DNA from: JAABYT01 sp041581935
GTDB lineage: Bacteria; Pseudomonadota; Gammaproteobacteria; HK1
Length of the DNA: 6,885 bases
Direction of reading: 5' to 3'
NCBI GenBank assembly: GCA_041581935.1
Contig: JBFICP010000173.1
Coordinates: 1 to 6,885, forward strand
Shown here: one piece after another, positions 1 through 6,846 of the stretch
Numbering within the stretch: position 1 is the first letter of the stretch
How the letters are laid out: every line of letters starts with the position of its first letter
Translations under genes and position numbers: made by a program
The notes under the pieces: model-generated
Told to the model about the DNA's origin: nothing
What the model saw: the letters and a program-made list of their open reading frames with translations, nothing else
The model's database searches: none

Positions 1-626
1 CGATCAAGATGACCGTGCCCGGCCCCTTCACCATGAGTCAACAGGCGCAGAACGACTTCTACGCCTCCGAGCAAGAAGCCGCCATCGATTACGCGGCCGC
101 GGTCAACGAGGAGATCCGCGATTTGTTCGCGGCCGGTGCGGATATCGTACAGATCGATGAACCGTACATGCAGGCCCGCCCGGAAAAGGCTCGCCAGTAC
201 GGCCTCGATGCGTTGAATCGCGCGCTCGACGGCATCAGCGGCACCACGGCCGTTCACATCTGCTTCGGTTACGCCGCCATCATCCACGAGCGACCTTCCG
301 GCTATTCATTTCTGCCCGAGCTCGCCGCCTGCCACTGCGCGCAGATCTCGGTGGAGACCGCTCAGTCGAATCTCGACTGCGCCGTGCTCGCCGAGCTGTC
401 GGGAAAAAAGATCATGGTGGGCTGCATCGATCTTTCGGATACATCCGTCGAGACCCCGGACGTGATCGTTGCGCGCGTGAAGCGCGCGCTAGCCTACGTG
501 AAAAAGGAAAATGTCATTCTTGCGCCGGACTGCGGCATGAAGTATCTGCCCCGGGACACGGCTTTCGGCAAGATTCAGGCGATGGCCGAAGCCGCTGCCC
601 GGCTGCGTGCCGAGCTCGGCGGCTGA
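1..626 (+). CDS. MetE-like methionine synthase family protein, C-terminal part (5' end outside window)
   Basis: This is the catalytic barrel of a cobalamin-independent methionine synthase (MetE) family protein, which in known members moves a methyl group to a thiol such as homocysteine using a bound zinc. The reading frame is open from base 1 (the codons before the ATG at 9 read Ile-Lys), so the true start is probably upstream and at least 207 residues are visible. Expected zinc ligands are seen: His (255-257) and Cys (261-263) in VHICFG, Glu (354-356) in SVETAQ, and Cys (531-533) in PDCGMKYL. The first Cys and the Glu are 31 residues apart, against 22 in E. coli MetE as I recall it, so a loop is enlarged. 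The protein ends right after the barrel at TGA 624-626. It could be a short, folate-independent methionine synthase or another thiol methyltransferase of the same fold; the substrate cannot be told from this fragment. Family confidence is high and exact function low. Confidence 0.85.
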   Translation, partial: IKMTVPGPFTMSQQAQNDFYASEQEAAIDYAAAVNEEIRDLFAAGADIVQIDEPYMQARPEKARQYGLDALNRALDGISGTTAVHICFGYAAIIHERPSGYSFLPELAACHCAQISVETAQSNLDCAVLAELSGKKIMVGCIDLSDTSVETPDVIVARVKRALAYVKKENVILAPDCGMKYLPRDTAFGKIQAMAEAAARLRAELGG

Positions 627-654
627 TGACCGGGCCGACGAGAGAACGGTCCTG

Positions 655-1488
655 CTATCCGGTGGCACGCAAAGCGTCTTCGATGATTCCGGCCAGTCGT
701 TCCACCACCGACGGCTTGCCGAACACGGCGGAAAAAAATCGCCCCTTGCCCGGAATCTCGGTCTCCCTCACGCAACGATACTGACCACCGGCCTCCTCGA
801 CGAGTATTTGTGTAGCGCACAGATCCCAAAGTGGTGTATCCCATTCCATGGCGGCATCCAGCGCGCCCATGGTGACGAGCGTGTGCGCGTAGCAGGTATG
901 GTAGGCGCGGAAATTCGGATACGCCTCGACGATGGCCTGGAACACGCCGCTCGAATCAACCGGCCTGAGGAAGCTAGCCCGCGACGGAAGTCCGATTCGC
1001 GCCACCGCCCCGGCCTCGGCGCGTGTGCAATCGTCGAGATGCAGGCGCTCGGCGTTGGCGAAGGCGCCAAGTCCCCAGGCCGCGTGACAGCGCAGATCCA
1101 TGGCACGGTGATCGATGACGCCGAGCAGCGGGTGCGCCTTGTAGTGCAATCCGATGATGCAACCGTAAAGCGGCACCTGCCGGGCAAACTCGGCCGTTCC
1201 GTCTATGGGATCGATGACCCAGCAATATTCGTGCTCCCGGGAGCTGTCACCCAACTCCTCGCCGAGCACACCCATGTCGGGATAGCGTTCCTCGATGCGC
1301 TTTCGAAATGCGCGCTCCGTCTCGACATCCGCCGTAGTGACAAGGCTCGCGTCAGCCTTCTTGGAAACCTCGAACCCGGCGCTCAAGATGGATGAAGTGG
1401 TCTGCGCGCACAAATCCGCAAGCTCGAGGGCGACATCGAGCAGCTCCCGTCGCCTTGCCACGGAAATCTCGTCGCGGGGATCACTCAT
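655..1488 (-). CDS. Inositol monophosphatase / HisN-type histidinol-phosphatase family protein
   Basis: A 277-residue, magnesium-dependent sugar-phosphatase-fold enzyme, close to the usual 260-280 residues of this family. Metal-site motifs are in the right order: LVTTAD with Asp54, the GEE pair at Glu77-Glu78, DPIDGT at 93-98 with Asp93 and Asp96, and PLWDLCA with Asp222, followed by EEAGG. The DPIDGT-x-FA-x-x-VPLYG stretch resembles HisN-type histidinol-phosphate phosphatases rather more than SuhB, but substrate choice in this family is not reliable from motifs: histidinol phosphate, inositol phosphate and other sugar phosphates remain possible. The ATG at 1486-1488 is preceded by GGTGAG at a normal distance. 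It is last in a minus-strand unit, 23 bases after the acyl-CoA dehydrogenase stop, and converges on the MetE-like gene with a 28-base gap. No other his gene is nearby, so a role in histidine synthesis is only a guess. All catalytic residues look intact. Confidence 0.9.
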   Translation of the reverse strand: MSDPRDEISVARRRELLDVALELADLCAQTTSSILSAGFEVSKKADASLVTTADVETERAFRKRIEERYPDMGVLGEELGDSSREHEYCWVIDPIDGTAEFARQVPLYGCIIGLHYKAHPLLGVIDHRAMDLRCHAAWGLGAFANAERLHLDDCTRAEAGAVARIGLPSRASFLRPVDSSGVFQAIVEAYPNFRAYHTCYAHTLVTMGALDAAMEWDTPLWDLCATQILVEEAGGQYRCVRETEIPGKGRFFSAVFGKPSVVERLAGIIEDALRATG

Positions 1489-1511
1489 GATCTCACCGCA
1501 GGAGCACGCAT

Positions 1512-3299
1512 TCAGAAGGATTCCGCCGGGAGATCCATCAAGGTGTCACTACCCGCCTGAAGCGTTTCCGAAAGCGCGGTCGCGAGCGGCAGCAGGCGTT
1601 TCATATAGAATCGTGCCGTGGTGAGCTTCGCCTGGTAGAAGCCCGAATTGTCACCGCCAACTTTCGACTGCGCGACAGCCGCTGCGCGGGACCACATGTA
1701 ACCGAATGAAACCAGCGCCATTAGCTTGAGATAATCGTAGGAAGCGGCACCGATTTCTTCGGGATCTTTACGGCTCGCTTCGCTGATCCAGCGTGTCGAG
1801 CTTTCGAGACTCGAAACAGCACTCGAAAGCGGAGAGATAAAGTCTTTCAGCTCTGCGTCCTCGGCATGTTCCGCCAGGAAGTCGTTCAATATTTTCAGGT
1901 AGCGTTTTATCAACCGTCCATTGTACATGCCGAGCTTGCGGCCGGTGAGATCCAGCGCATGAATGCCATTCGCTCCCTCGTAGATCTGTGCGATGCGTGA
2001 ATCGCGAACGAGCTGCTCCATGCCCCACTCGCTGATGTACCCGTGTCCGCCGAAAACCTGCAATGAAAGATTGCAGACTTCGTTGCCGTAGTCCGTGAAA
2101 TACGCCTTAACTACCGGTGTGAGCAGCGCCACCAGATCTTCGGCGCATTCGCGGGCCTGCGGGTCGGGATGGCGTTCCGAGATGTCAACCTGCAACGACA
2201 CCCAGCCGAGCAGCGCGCGCGCCGCTTCGTTGTAAGCCTTGCCGGTGAGCAGCATCCGGCGCACGTCGGGGTGCACCACAATCGGATCGGCGGGTTGATC
2301 CGGTGCCTTCGGGCCACTCAACGAGCGCCCCTGAATTCGGTCGCGCGCGTATTCGGCGGCACTTTGATACGCGACCTCTGCCTGCGCGAGTCCTTCCTGT
2401 CCGACCATCAATCGCTCGTGATTCATCATCGAGAACATGGCGCGCAATCCCTTGTGCGGCTCGCCCACGAGATATCCGACCGCGTCTTCGTAATTCATGA
2501 CGCACGTCGACGCACCCTTGATACCCATCTTGTGCTCGATGGAGCCACACGAGACCGAATTGCGAGCTCCCAGCGAACCGTCCTCGCCGACGAGATACTT
2601 GGGTACCAGGAACATGCTTATGCCCTTGACCCCCTCGGGCGCGTCCGGGAGGCGCGCGAGCACCAGGTGAATGATGTTCTCGGTAATGTCCTGGTCACCG
2701 CCGGTGATAAAAATCTTGGTACCGCTCACACGATAGCTGCCGTCGTCATGCGGTGTCGCGCGGGTACGTAGTAATCCCAAGTCGGTGCCGGCGTGGGATT
2801 CCGTCAAGCACATCACGCCTGTCCACGTGCCGTCCGCAAGTTTCGGCAGATATGTGCGCTTTAGGGCGTCGGTGCCGTGAGCGCGAATCGCAACGTAAGC
2901 ACCGCGGGTCAGCCCCGGGTAGAGCGCGAGCGACATGTTGCAGGACTGAAGAATCTCCTCGAAGAAGACGCTGAGTGTGTGCGGAAGCCCCTGCCCCCCG
3001 TATTCCGGGTCGGACGCAAGCGCAAGCCAGCCGCCCGCGGCCAGCGCCTCGTAGGCTTTCTTGAATCCGCTCGGCGTACGCACCTGGCCGTTGTCGAGAC
3101 GACATCCTTCGATGTCGCCCGTACGGTTGGTGGGGAAAACGACGCTTTCGCACAGCTTTGCGCCTTCTTCGAGCACCGTGTCGATGATATCGGCGCTCGC
3201 TTCCTCGAATCCATCGAGGTCGGCGAAGCAGCGTTCGACGTCGAGCAGCTCGTGAAGCACGAACTGCATGTCCCGAATCGGCGCCTTATATGTGGCCAT
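1512..3299 (-). CDS. Acyl-CoA dehydrogenase, long DmdC-like subfamily
   Basis: A 595-residue FAD flavoprotein that introduces an alpha-beta double bond into an acyl-CoA and passes electrons to ETF. It is longer than the ~380-residue short-chain type: a short N-terminal extension (about 1-35, MATYKAPIRDMQFVL), N-terminal helical domain (~40-160), beta domain with MCLTESHAGTDLG (163-175) and KIFITGG (195-201), helical C-terminal domain with FGGHGYI (416-422), then an extra domain (~460-595). This matches the group containing 3-methylmercaptopropionyl-CoA dehydrogenase (DmdC) and many FadE-like paralogues. The predicted catalytic base is Glu441 in IYEGANGI. The start at 3297-3299 is chosen because AAGGA precedes it and MATYKAP is the typical family start; an upstream ATG at 3345-3347 would overlap the ETF-QO end. 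It lies 16 bases behind ETF-QO, so it is probably co-transcribed with its own electron acceptor. The substrate is unknown: fatty acyl-CoA or a sulfur-containing acyl-CoA are both possible. The family is certain and the DmdC activity itself is not shown. Confidence 0.95.
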   Translation of the reverse strand: MATYKAPIRDMQFVLHELLDVERCFADLDGFEEASADIIDTVLEEGAKLCESVVFPTNRTGDIEGCRLDNGQVRTPSGFKKAYEALAAGGWLALASDPEYGGQGLPHTLSVFFEEILQSCNMSLALYPGLTRGAYVAIRAHGTDALKRTYLPKLADGTWTGVMCLTESHAGTDLGLLRTRATPHDDGSYRVSGTKIFITGGDQDITENIIHLVLARLPDAPEGVKGISMFLVPKYLVGEDGSLGARNSVSCGSIEHKMGIKGASTCVMNYEDAVGYLVGEPHKGLRAMFSMMNHERLMVGQEGLAQAEVAYQSAAEYARDRIQGRSLSGPKAPDQPADPIVVHPDVRRMLLTGKAYNEAARALLGWVSLQVDISERHPDPQARECAEDLVALLTPVVKAYFTDYGNEVCNLSLQVFGGHGYISEWGMEQLVRDSRIAQIYEGANGIHALDLTGRKLGMYNGRLIKRYLKILNDFLAEHAEDAELKDFISPLSSAVSSLESSTRWISEASRKDPEEIGAASYDYLKLMALVSFGYMWSRAAAVAQSKVGGDNSGFYQAKLTTARFYMKRLLPLATALSETLQAGSDTLMDLPAESF

Positions 3300-3315
3300 G
3301 AATCGATTCCTTATT

Positions 3316-4950
3316 CTACATATTAGGATAGTTCGGTCCGCTGCCACCTTCCGGCGTTACCCAGTTGATGTTCTGGGTGACATCCTTGATATCGCAGGTT
3401 TTGCAGTGCACGCAGTTCTGGGCGTTGATTTGCAGTCGTTTGCCCTGCTCATCGTCAACGTACTCGTAGACGCCCGCGGGGCAGAAGCGTTCTTCAGGCG
3501 CGTTGTATTCTGCAAAGTTTATTTGCAGGGGAACATTCGCATCCTTCAGCTGAAGATGGACAGGCTGATCTTCGTCGTGAACCGTGTTTGCCAGATAAAC
3601 CGATGAGGCCTTGTCGAAGGTAATCTCGCCGTCCGGTTTCGGATACTCGATGCCCGGACACTCGTCGGCCTTCTTCATACATGCGTGATCGGCGTGGTGG
3701 TGAAGGGTCCAGGGCGCGCGCCCGCGCAGAATGTAGGTATCGATGCCTGCGTAAGCCATGCCGCCCCACAGGCCCCACCGAAATGCCGGACGAATGTTGC
3801 GCACCCGTCGCAGCTCTTCCCACAGCCACGTTTCGCGCAAGCGGTGCGGATACTGCTCGAGCTCGCGCGCGCCGTCGGGATCCCCGCTGAGCGCCGCATG
3901 GATCGTCTCCGCCGCCACCATGCCGGATTTCATTGCGGTATGCGTGCCCTTGATCTTCGGCACGTTGAGAAAACCGGCGGTATCGCCGACCAGCAAGCCG
4001 CCGGGGACGGTGAGCTTGGGAATCGACTGGAATCCGCCCTCGTTGAGCGCCCGGGCGCCGTATGCGATCCGGCGCCCGCCCTCGAGCATCGGCCGGATGC
4101 GAGGGTGGGTCTTGAAACGCTGCATCTCGTCGAAAGGGCTCAAGTGGGGGTTCTCGTAGTCGAGGCCGATGACGAAGCCGATGGCGAGCTGATTGTCCTC
4201 CAGATGGTAGATGAAGGATCCGCCGTAGGTGGAACGGTCCATGGGCCATCCCACCGTGTGGATGACCCGACCCTGCTTGTGCTTGGCGGAATCGATCTCC
4301 CAGAGCTCCTTGATGCCGATGCCGTACGTCTGGGGATCGACGCCTTCGCGCAGTCGGAACTTGTCGAACAGCGTCTTGGTAAGCGATCCGCGGCACCCCT
4401 CGGCGAAGACCGTCTGCCGGCCGATGAGCTCGACCCCGGGCTCGAAGTTGGCCTTCGGATTTCCGTCGATGCCAATGCCCATGTCGCCGGTGGCCACGCC
4501 GCGCACGCCGCCCGACTCGTCGTAGAGCACCTCCGCGGCGGCGAAGCCCGGGAAAATTTCGACCCCGAGATTCTCCGCCTGAGCGCCGAGCCAGCGGCAC
4601 AGATTACCGAGGCTGATGATGTAATTACCCTGATTGTGCATCTGCGGCGGTGTCGGCAGACGCACGGCACCGGAGCGGGTCAAGAACAGAAAGCGATCCT
4701 CGGTGACCGGCGTGTTGAGCGGCGCGCCCCGTTCCCGCCAGTCCGGCAGCAGCTCGTCCAGGGTGCGGGGCTCGAGCACGGCGCCGGAAAGAATGTGCGC
4801 GCCGACCTCCGATCCCTTCTCGACGATGCAGACGCTGAGGTCGGTGCCATGCTCCTCGCAGAGCTGACGCAGGCGAATGGCGGTCGCGAGGCCGGAGGGC
4901 CCGGCACCCACGATCACGACGTCAAACTCCATGGACTCCCGTTCCACCAT
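3316..4950 (-). CDS. Electron transfer flavoprotein:ubiquinone oxidoreductase (ETF-QO)
   Basis: A 544-residue membrane-associated iron-sulfur flavoprotein that takes electrons from reduced ETF and reduces ubiquinone, linking acyl-CoA dehydrogenases to the respiratory chain. The N-terminal FAD motif VVIVGAGPSG lies at 11-20. A second FAD-contacting stretch, LVGDTAGFLNVPKIKG, has its Asp at 323. The C-terminal domain carries the four [4Fe-4S] cysteines: Cys490 in RFCPAGVYEY, then Cys513, Cys516 and Cys519 in NCVHCKTCDIKD. Length and cysteine spacing are normal for bacterial members. The start at 4948-4950 is chosen because GGAGG lies just upstream and the MVERESMEFDVV beginning resembles Pseudomonas homologues; Met7 (4930-4932) is an alternative with its own GGGAG. 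It is first in the minus-strand unit, with the acyl-CoA dehydrogenase 16 bases behind, and is divergent from etfBA across 192 bases, so its two direct partners are adjacent. I see no defects. Confidence 0.98.
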   Translation of the reverse strand: MVERESMEFDVVIVGAGPSGLATAIRLRQLCEEHGTDLSVCIVEKGSEVGAHILSGAVLEPRTLDELLPDWRERGAPLNTPVTEDRFLFLTRSGAVRLPTPPQMHNQGNYIISLGNLCRWLGAQAENLGVEIFPGFAAAEVLYDESGGVRGVATGDMGIGIDGNPKANFEPGVELIGRQTVFAEGCRGSLTKTLFDKFRLREGVDPQTYGIGIKELWEIDSAKHKQGRVIHTVGWPMDRSTYGGSFIYHLEDNQLAIGFVIGLDYENPHLSPFDEMQRFKTHPRIRPMLEGGRRIAYGARALNEGGFQSIPKLTVPGGLLVGDTAGFLNVPKIKGTHTAMKSGMVAAETIHAALSGDPDGARELEQYPHRLRETWLWEELRRVRNIRPAFRWGLWGGMAYAGIDTYILRGRAPWTLHHHADHACMKKADECPGIEYPKPDGEITFDKASSVYLANTVHDEDQPVHLQLKDANVPLQINFAEYNAPEERFCPAGVYEYVDDEQGKRLQINAQNCVHCKTCDIKDVTQNINWVTPEGGSGPNYPNM

Positions 4951-4992
4951 GCACCTCCAGCGCGCCCGCGGCCGGCCAACCGCTCACATTCT

Positions 4993-5019
4993 CCCTGCCC
5001 GCCCTGACGCGGGCAAGGG
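4993..5019. other. GC-rich hairpin in the ETF-QO leader side of the divergent region
   Basis: TGCCCG (4996-5001) is a perfect inverted match to CGGGCA (5010-5015) around an 8-base loop. CCC (4993-4995) and GGG (5017-5019) extend the stem past a one-base bulge. An A-run follows on the plus strand, so on the minus strand a T-run lies before rather than after the stem; it is therefore not a normal intrinsic terminator for either direction. It could be an operator or a structured leader of the ETF-QO message, but chance is possible in such GC-rich DNA. Confidence 0.4.
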
Positions 5020-5056
5020 TGGCGGAAAAAACGCAGAAATCCCTGTATTTTCCCTG

Positions 5057-5068
5057 CAAACGCGATTG
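5057..5068. promoter_or_regulatory. Candidate PsrA-type (TetR-family) operator
   Basis: The sequence reads CAAAC-GC-GATTG. The published PsrA box of Pseudomonas, as I recall it, is (G/C)AAAC-N2-4-GTTT(G/C), so this differs by one base in the right half. With the flanking bases (5056-5069) it forms a 14-base near-palindrome, GCAAACGCGATTGC, with 12 of 14 symmetric positions. It sits centrally in the divergent region, next to the weak -35-like TTGCGC of etfBA, where a repressor could block transcription. PsrA is a long-chain acyl-CoA-responsive regulator of beta-oxidation genes, so the location makes sense. No regulator gene is in the window and a chance match cannot be excluded. Confidence 0.35.
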
Positions 5069-5142
5069 CGCCCCGCCCGGCAAACGTACTAACCTTCGCG
5101 TTCTTTCGGGATGGGTCAATTTCCTCGGGTAGAGCAACGGTC

Positions 5143-5892
5143 ATGAAGATTCTGGTCGCGGTCAAGAGGGTCATCGACTACAACGTCAAGGTGCGCGTGA
5201 AGGCGGACGGCAGCGGCGTCGAGACCGGCAACGTCAAGATGTCCATGAATCCCTTTGACGAGATCGCCGTGGAAGAAGCGCTGCGCCTCAGGGAAGCGGG
5301 CACCGCCGAGGAAGTCATCGCCGTCTCCATGGGCATCGAAAGGTGTCAGGAAACCATTCGCACGGCACTCGCAATGGGTGCCGATCGTGGCATTTTCGTG
5401 CACACCGACGAGGAGCTCGAGCCGCTCGCGGTCGCCAAGCTGCTCAAGGCACTGGTGGAGCGCGAATCACCCGGGCTCGTCATCGTGGGCAAGCAGGCCA
5501 TCGACGGCGATCATTCCGAGACCGGTCAGATGCTGGCCGCTATTCTCGGCTGGCCCCAGGGAACGTTTGCCTCGAAGCTCGAGTTCGAAGACGGCGGGTT
5601 GAAAGTGACCCGCGAAGTCGATGGCGGCCTGGAGATTCTGAAGCTCGTGCTGCCGGCGATCATCACCACCGACCTGCGCTTGAACGAGCCGCGTTTTGCG
5701 TCGCTGCCGAATATCATGAAGGCCAAGAAAAAGCCCATGGACACCCTGACGCCGGAGGAGCTCGGTGTCGACATCACGCCGCACGTGACGGTTCTCGAAG
5801 TCGTCGAGCCACCCAAACGCGAAGCCGGAATCCGGGTAGAGAGCGTTTCCGAGCTCGTGGAAAAGCTCCGCAACGAAGCCAAGGTGATCTGA
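5143..5892 (+). CDS. etfB: Electron transfer flavoprotein, beta subunit
   Basis: A 249-residue small subunit of ETF, the soluble heterodimer that collects electrons from acyl-CoA dehydrogenases. It begins MKILVAVKRVIDYN, the standard family start. GKQAIDGDHSETGQ at 116-129 forms the AMP-binding segment of the fold. The family signature runs through LPAIITTDLRLNEPRF, then SLPNIMKAKKKP at 187-198. Leu188 corresponds to the anchor leucine of the recognition loop (Leu195 in human ETF-beta) that docks onto dehydrogenases; the following lysine cluster is also conserved. The ATG at 5143 has no strong Shine-Dalgarno; the best is a purine-rich GGGTAGAG about ten bases upstream, so initiation may be modest. 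It is directly followed by etfA with no spacer and is divergent from ETF-QO. The housekeeping (non-bifurcating, beta-oxidation) ETF type is favoured by similarity and by the adjacent ETF-QO; a FixAB role is unlikely because no fixCX are present. Confidence 0.98.
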   Translation: MKILVAVKRVIDYNVKVRVKADGSGVETGNVKMSMNPFDEIAVEEALRLREAGTAEEVIAVSMGIERCQETIRTALAMGADRGIFVHTDEELEPLAVAKLLKALVERESPGLVIVGKQAIDGDHSETGQMLAAILGWPQGTFASKLEFEDGGLKVTREVDGGLEILKLVLPAIITTDLRLNEPRFASLPNIMKAKKKPMDTLTPEELGVDITPHVTVLEVVEPPKREAGIRVESVSELVEKLRNEAKVI

Positions 5893-6834
5893 ATGAGCGT
5901 ACTGGTCGTAGCCGAACACAATAATGAGAGCCTCGGCGCCGCGACTCTCAATACCATTACCGCCGCTACCCGGCTCGACGACGATGTGCATGTGCTGGTC
6001 GCGGGCGCGAACTGCGCCGGCGCGGCGCAAGCCGCTGCCAAGGTCGCCGGCGTCACCAAGGTGCGGTGTGCCGACGACCCGCGCTATGACCACGGCGTTG
6101 CCGAACCGTTGGCCGCGCTCGTTGTCGCTCTCGCCGGCGAGTACAGCCACGTTCTGACTCCCGCCGACAAGTTCGGCAAGAACTTCCTGCCGCGGGCGGC
6201 TGCTCTTCTGGACGTGTCGTCCATCACCGATATCGTCGAGATCAAGGATGCCGATACATTCGTGCGTCCCATTTATGCCGGGAACGCCATCGCCACGGTC
6301 AAATCGAGCGACGCGGTGAAGCTCATCTCCATTCGAATGACCGCCTTCGAGGACGCTCCGGCCGAAGGCGGCAACGCAAGCGTGGAGAAAGTGGCGGCGG
6401 CGGAGGATCCGGGACTTTCGAGCTTCGTCGGTCAGGACCTGACCGTGTCGGAACGCCCCGAGCTGACGTCTGCGCGGGTCGTCGTGTCTGGCGGCCGGGG
6501 CATGCAGAGCGGCGAAAACTTCAAGATGCTGGAAGCCATCGCCGATCAGCTGAACGCCGCAATCGGCGCGTCCCGCGCCGCGGTGGATGCAGGTTATGTG
6601 CCCAACGACTATCAAGTCGGTCAGACAGGGAAGGTGGTGGCCCCGGATCTCTACGTCGCCGTGGGGATCTCTGGCGCCATCCAGCATCTCGCCGGCATGA
6701 AGGAAAGCAAAGTCATCGTCGCCATCAACAAGGACGAGGAAGCGCCGATTTTTCAGGTCGCTGACTACGGACTGGTTGCCGACCTGTTCAAGGCCCTTCC
6801 CGAGCTCGAAGCGGAATTGAAGAAGGAGGGTTAG
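5893..6834 (+). CDS. etfA: Electron transfer flavoprotein, alpha subunit
   Basis: A 313-residue large subunit of ETF that holds the redox-active FAD. The N-terminal half (1 to about 185) is the more variable domain, beginning SVLVVAEHNNESLG. The C-terminal half carries the FAD site: SGGRGMQSGENF at 199-210 (Arg202), Ser227-Arg228, VGQTGKVVAPDLY at 242-254 (Thr245), GISGAIQHLAGM at 258-269 (His265), and INKDEEAPIFQVADYG from 278 (Asn279). These positions run at a constant offset of 21 from the human alpha-subunit flavin residues (Arg223, Ser248, Arg249, Thr266, His286, Asn300), so the flavin site looks complete. The ATG at 5893 follows the etfB TGA (5890-5892) immediately, implying translational coupling and equal output of both subunits; AAGGTG inside the end of etfB is the likely ribosome site. 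It stops at TAG 6832-6834. A REP-like palindrome follows within 20 bases. Confidence 0.98.
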   Translation: MSVLVVAEHNNESLGAATLNTITAATRLDDDVHVLVAGANCAGAAQAAAKVAGVTKVRCADDPRYDHGVAEPLAALVVALAGEYSHVLTPADKFGKNFLPRAAALLDVSSITDIVEIKDADTFVRPIYAGNAIATVKSSDAVKLISIRMTAFEDAPAEGGNASVEKVAAAEDPGLSSFVGQDLTVSERPELTSARVVVSGGRGMQSGENFKMLEAIADQLNAAIGASRAAVDAGYVPNDYQVGQTGKVVAPDLYVAVGISGAIQHLAGMKESKVIVAINKDEEAPIFQVADYGLVADLFKALPELEAELKKEG

Positions 6835-6846
6835 TCCCTTTTCCTT

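Larger units (their letters stand above)
4951..5142. promoter_or_regulatory. Divergent control region between ETF-QO and etfBA
   Basis: This 192-base non-coding stretch must hold the start signals for both the minus-strand ETF-QO unit and the plus-strand etfBA unit, since both read outward from it. It contains a GC-rich hairpin at 4993-5019, a CAAAC-N2-GATTG near-palindrome at 5057-5068, three copies of TCCCTG (4992, 5040, 5051) and two of GCAAACG (5056, 5080). The only promoter-like pair I can offer for etfBA is TTGCGC (5066-5071) and TACTAA (5087-5092), a poor match with a short 15-base spacer. I could not pick out a convincing sigma-70 promoter for the minus strand. The regulatory role is inferred from gene layout, not from strong promoter consensus. 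Confidence 0.7.

Noticed and set aside
627..654. Bidirectional terminator between the convergent MetE-like and phosphatase genes
   Set aside because: Only a 5-base stem (GACCG with CGGTC) around a 14-base loop and no T-run; too weak to call.
607..1395. Open frame of 262 codons on the plus strand opposite the phosphatase
   Set aside because: It starts inside the MetE-like gene and runs antisense to a phosphatase with intact metal motifs; no family features are visible in it.
3300..3347. Longer acyl-CoA dehydrogenase starting at 3347
   Set aside because: The extra 16 residues (MAADRTILICRIRNRF) overlap the ETF-QO end and do not look like the family, whereas the ATG at 3297-3299 has AAGGA upstream and the usual MATYKAP start.
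3685..5007. Open frame of 440 codons on the plus strand opposite ETF-QO
   Set aside because: It lies wholly antisense to a clear, full-length ETF-QO gene, is rich in Arg, Ala, Gly and Glu as expected from GC-rich reverse frames, and shows no recognisable motif.
5066..5092. Sigma-70 promoter for etfBA (TTGCGC / TACTAA)
   Set aside because: Only about half of each hexamer matches consensus and the spacer is 15 bases; it is mentioned under the control region but not annotated as a promoter.
5467..6687. Open frame of 406 codons on the minus strand opposite etfB and etfA
   Set aside because: It is antisense to two well-supported genes, spans their junction and has His/Arg/Gly-rich low-information composition; it is a shadow of codon bias.
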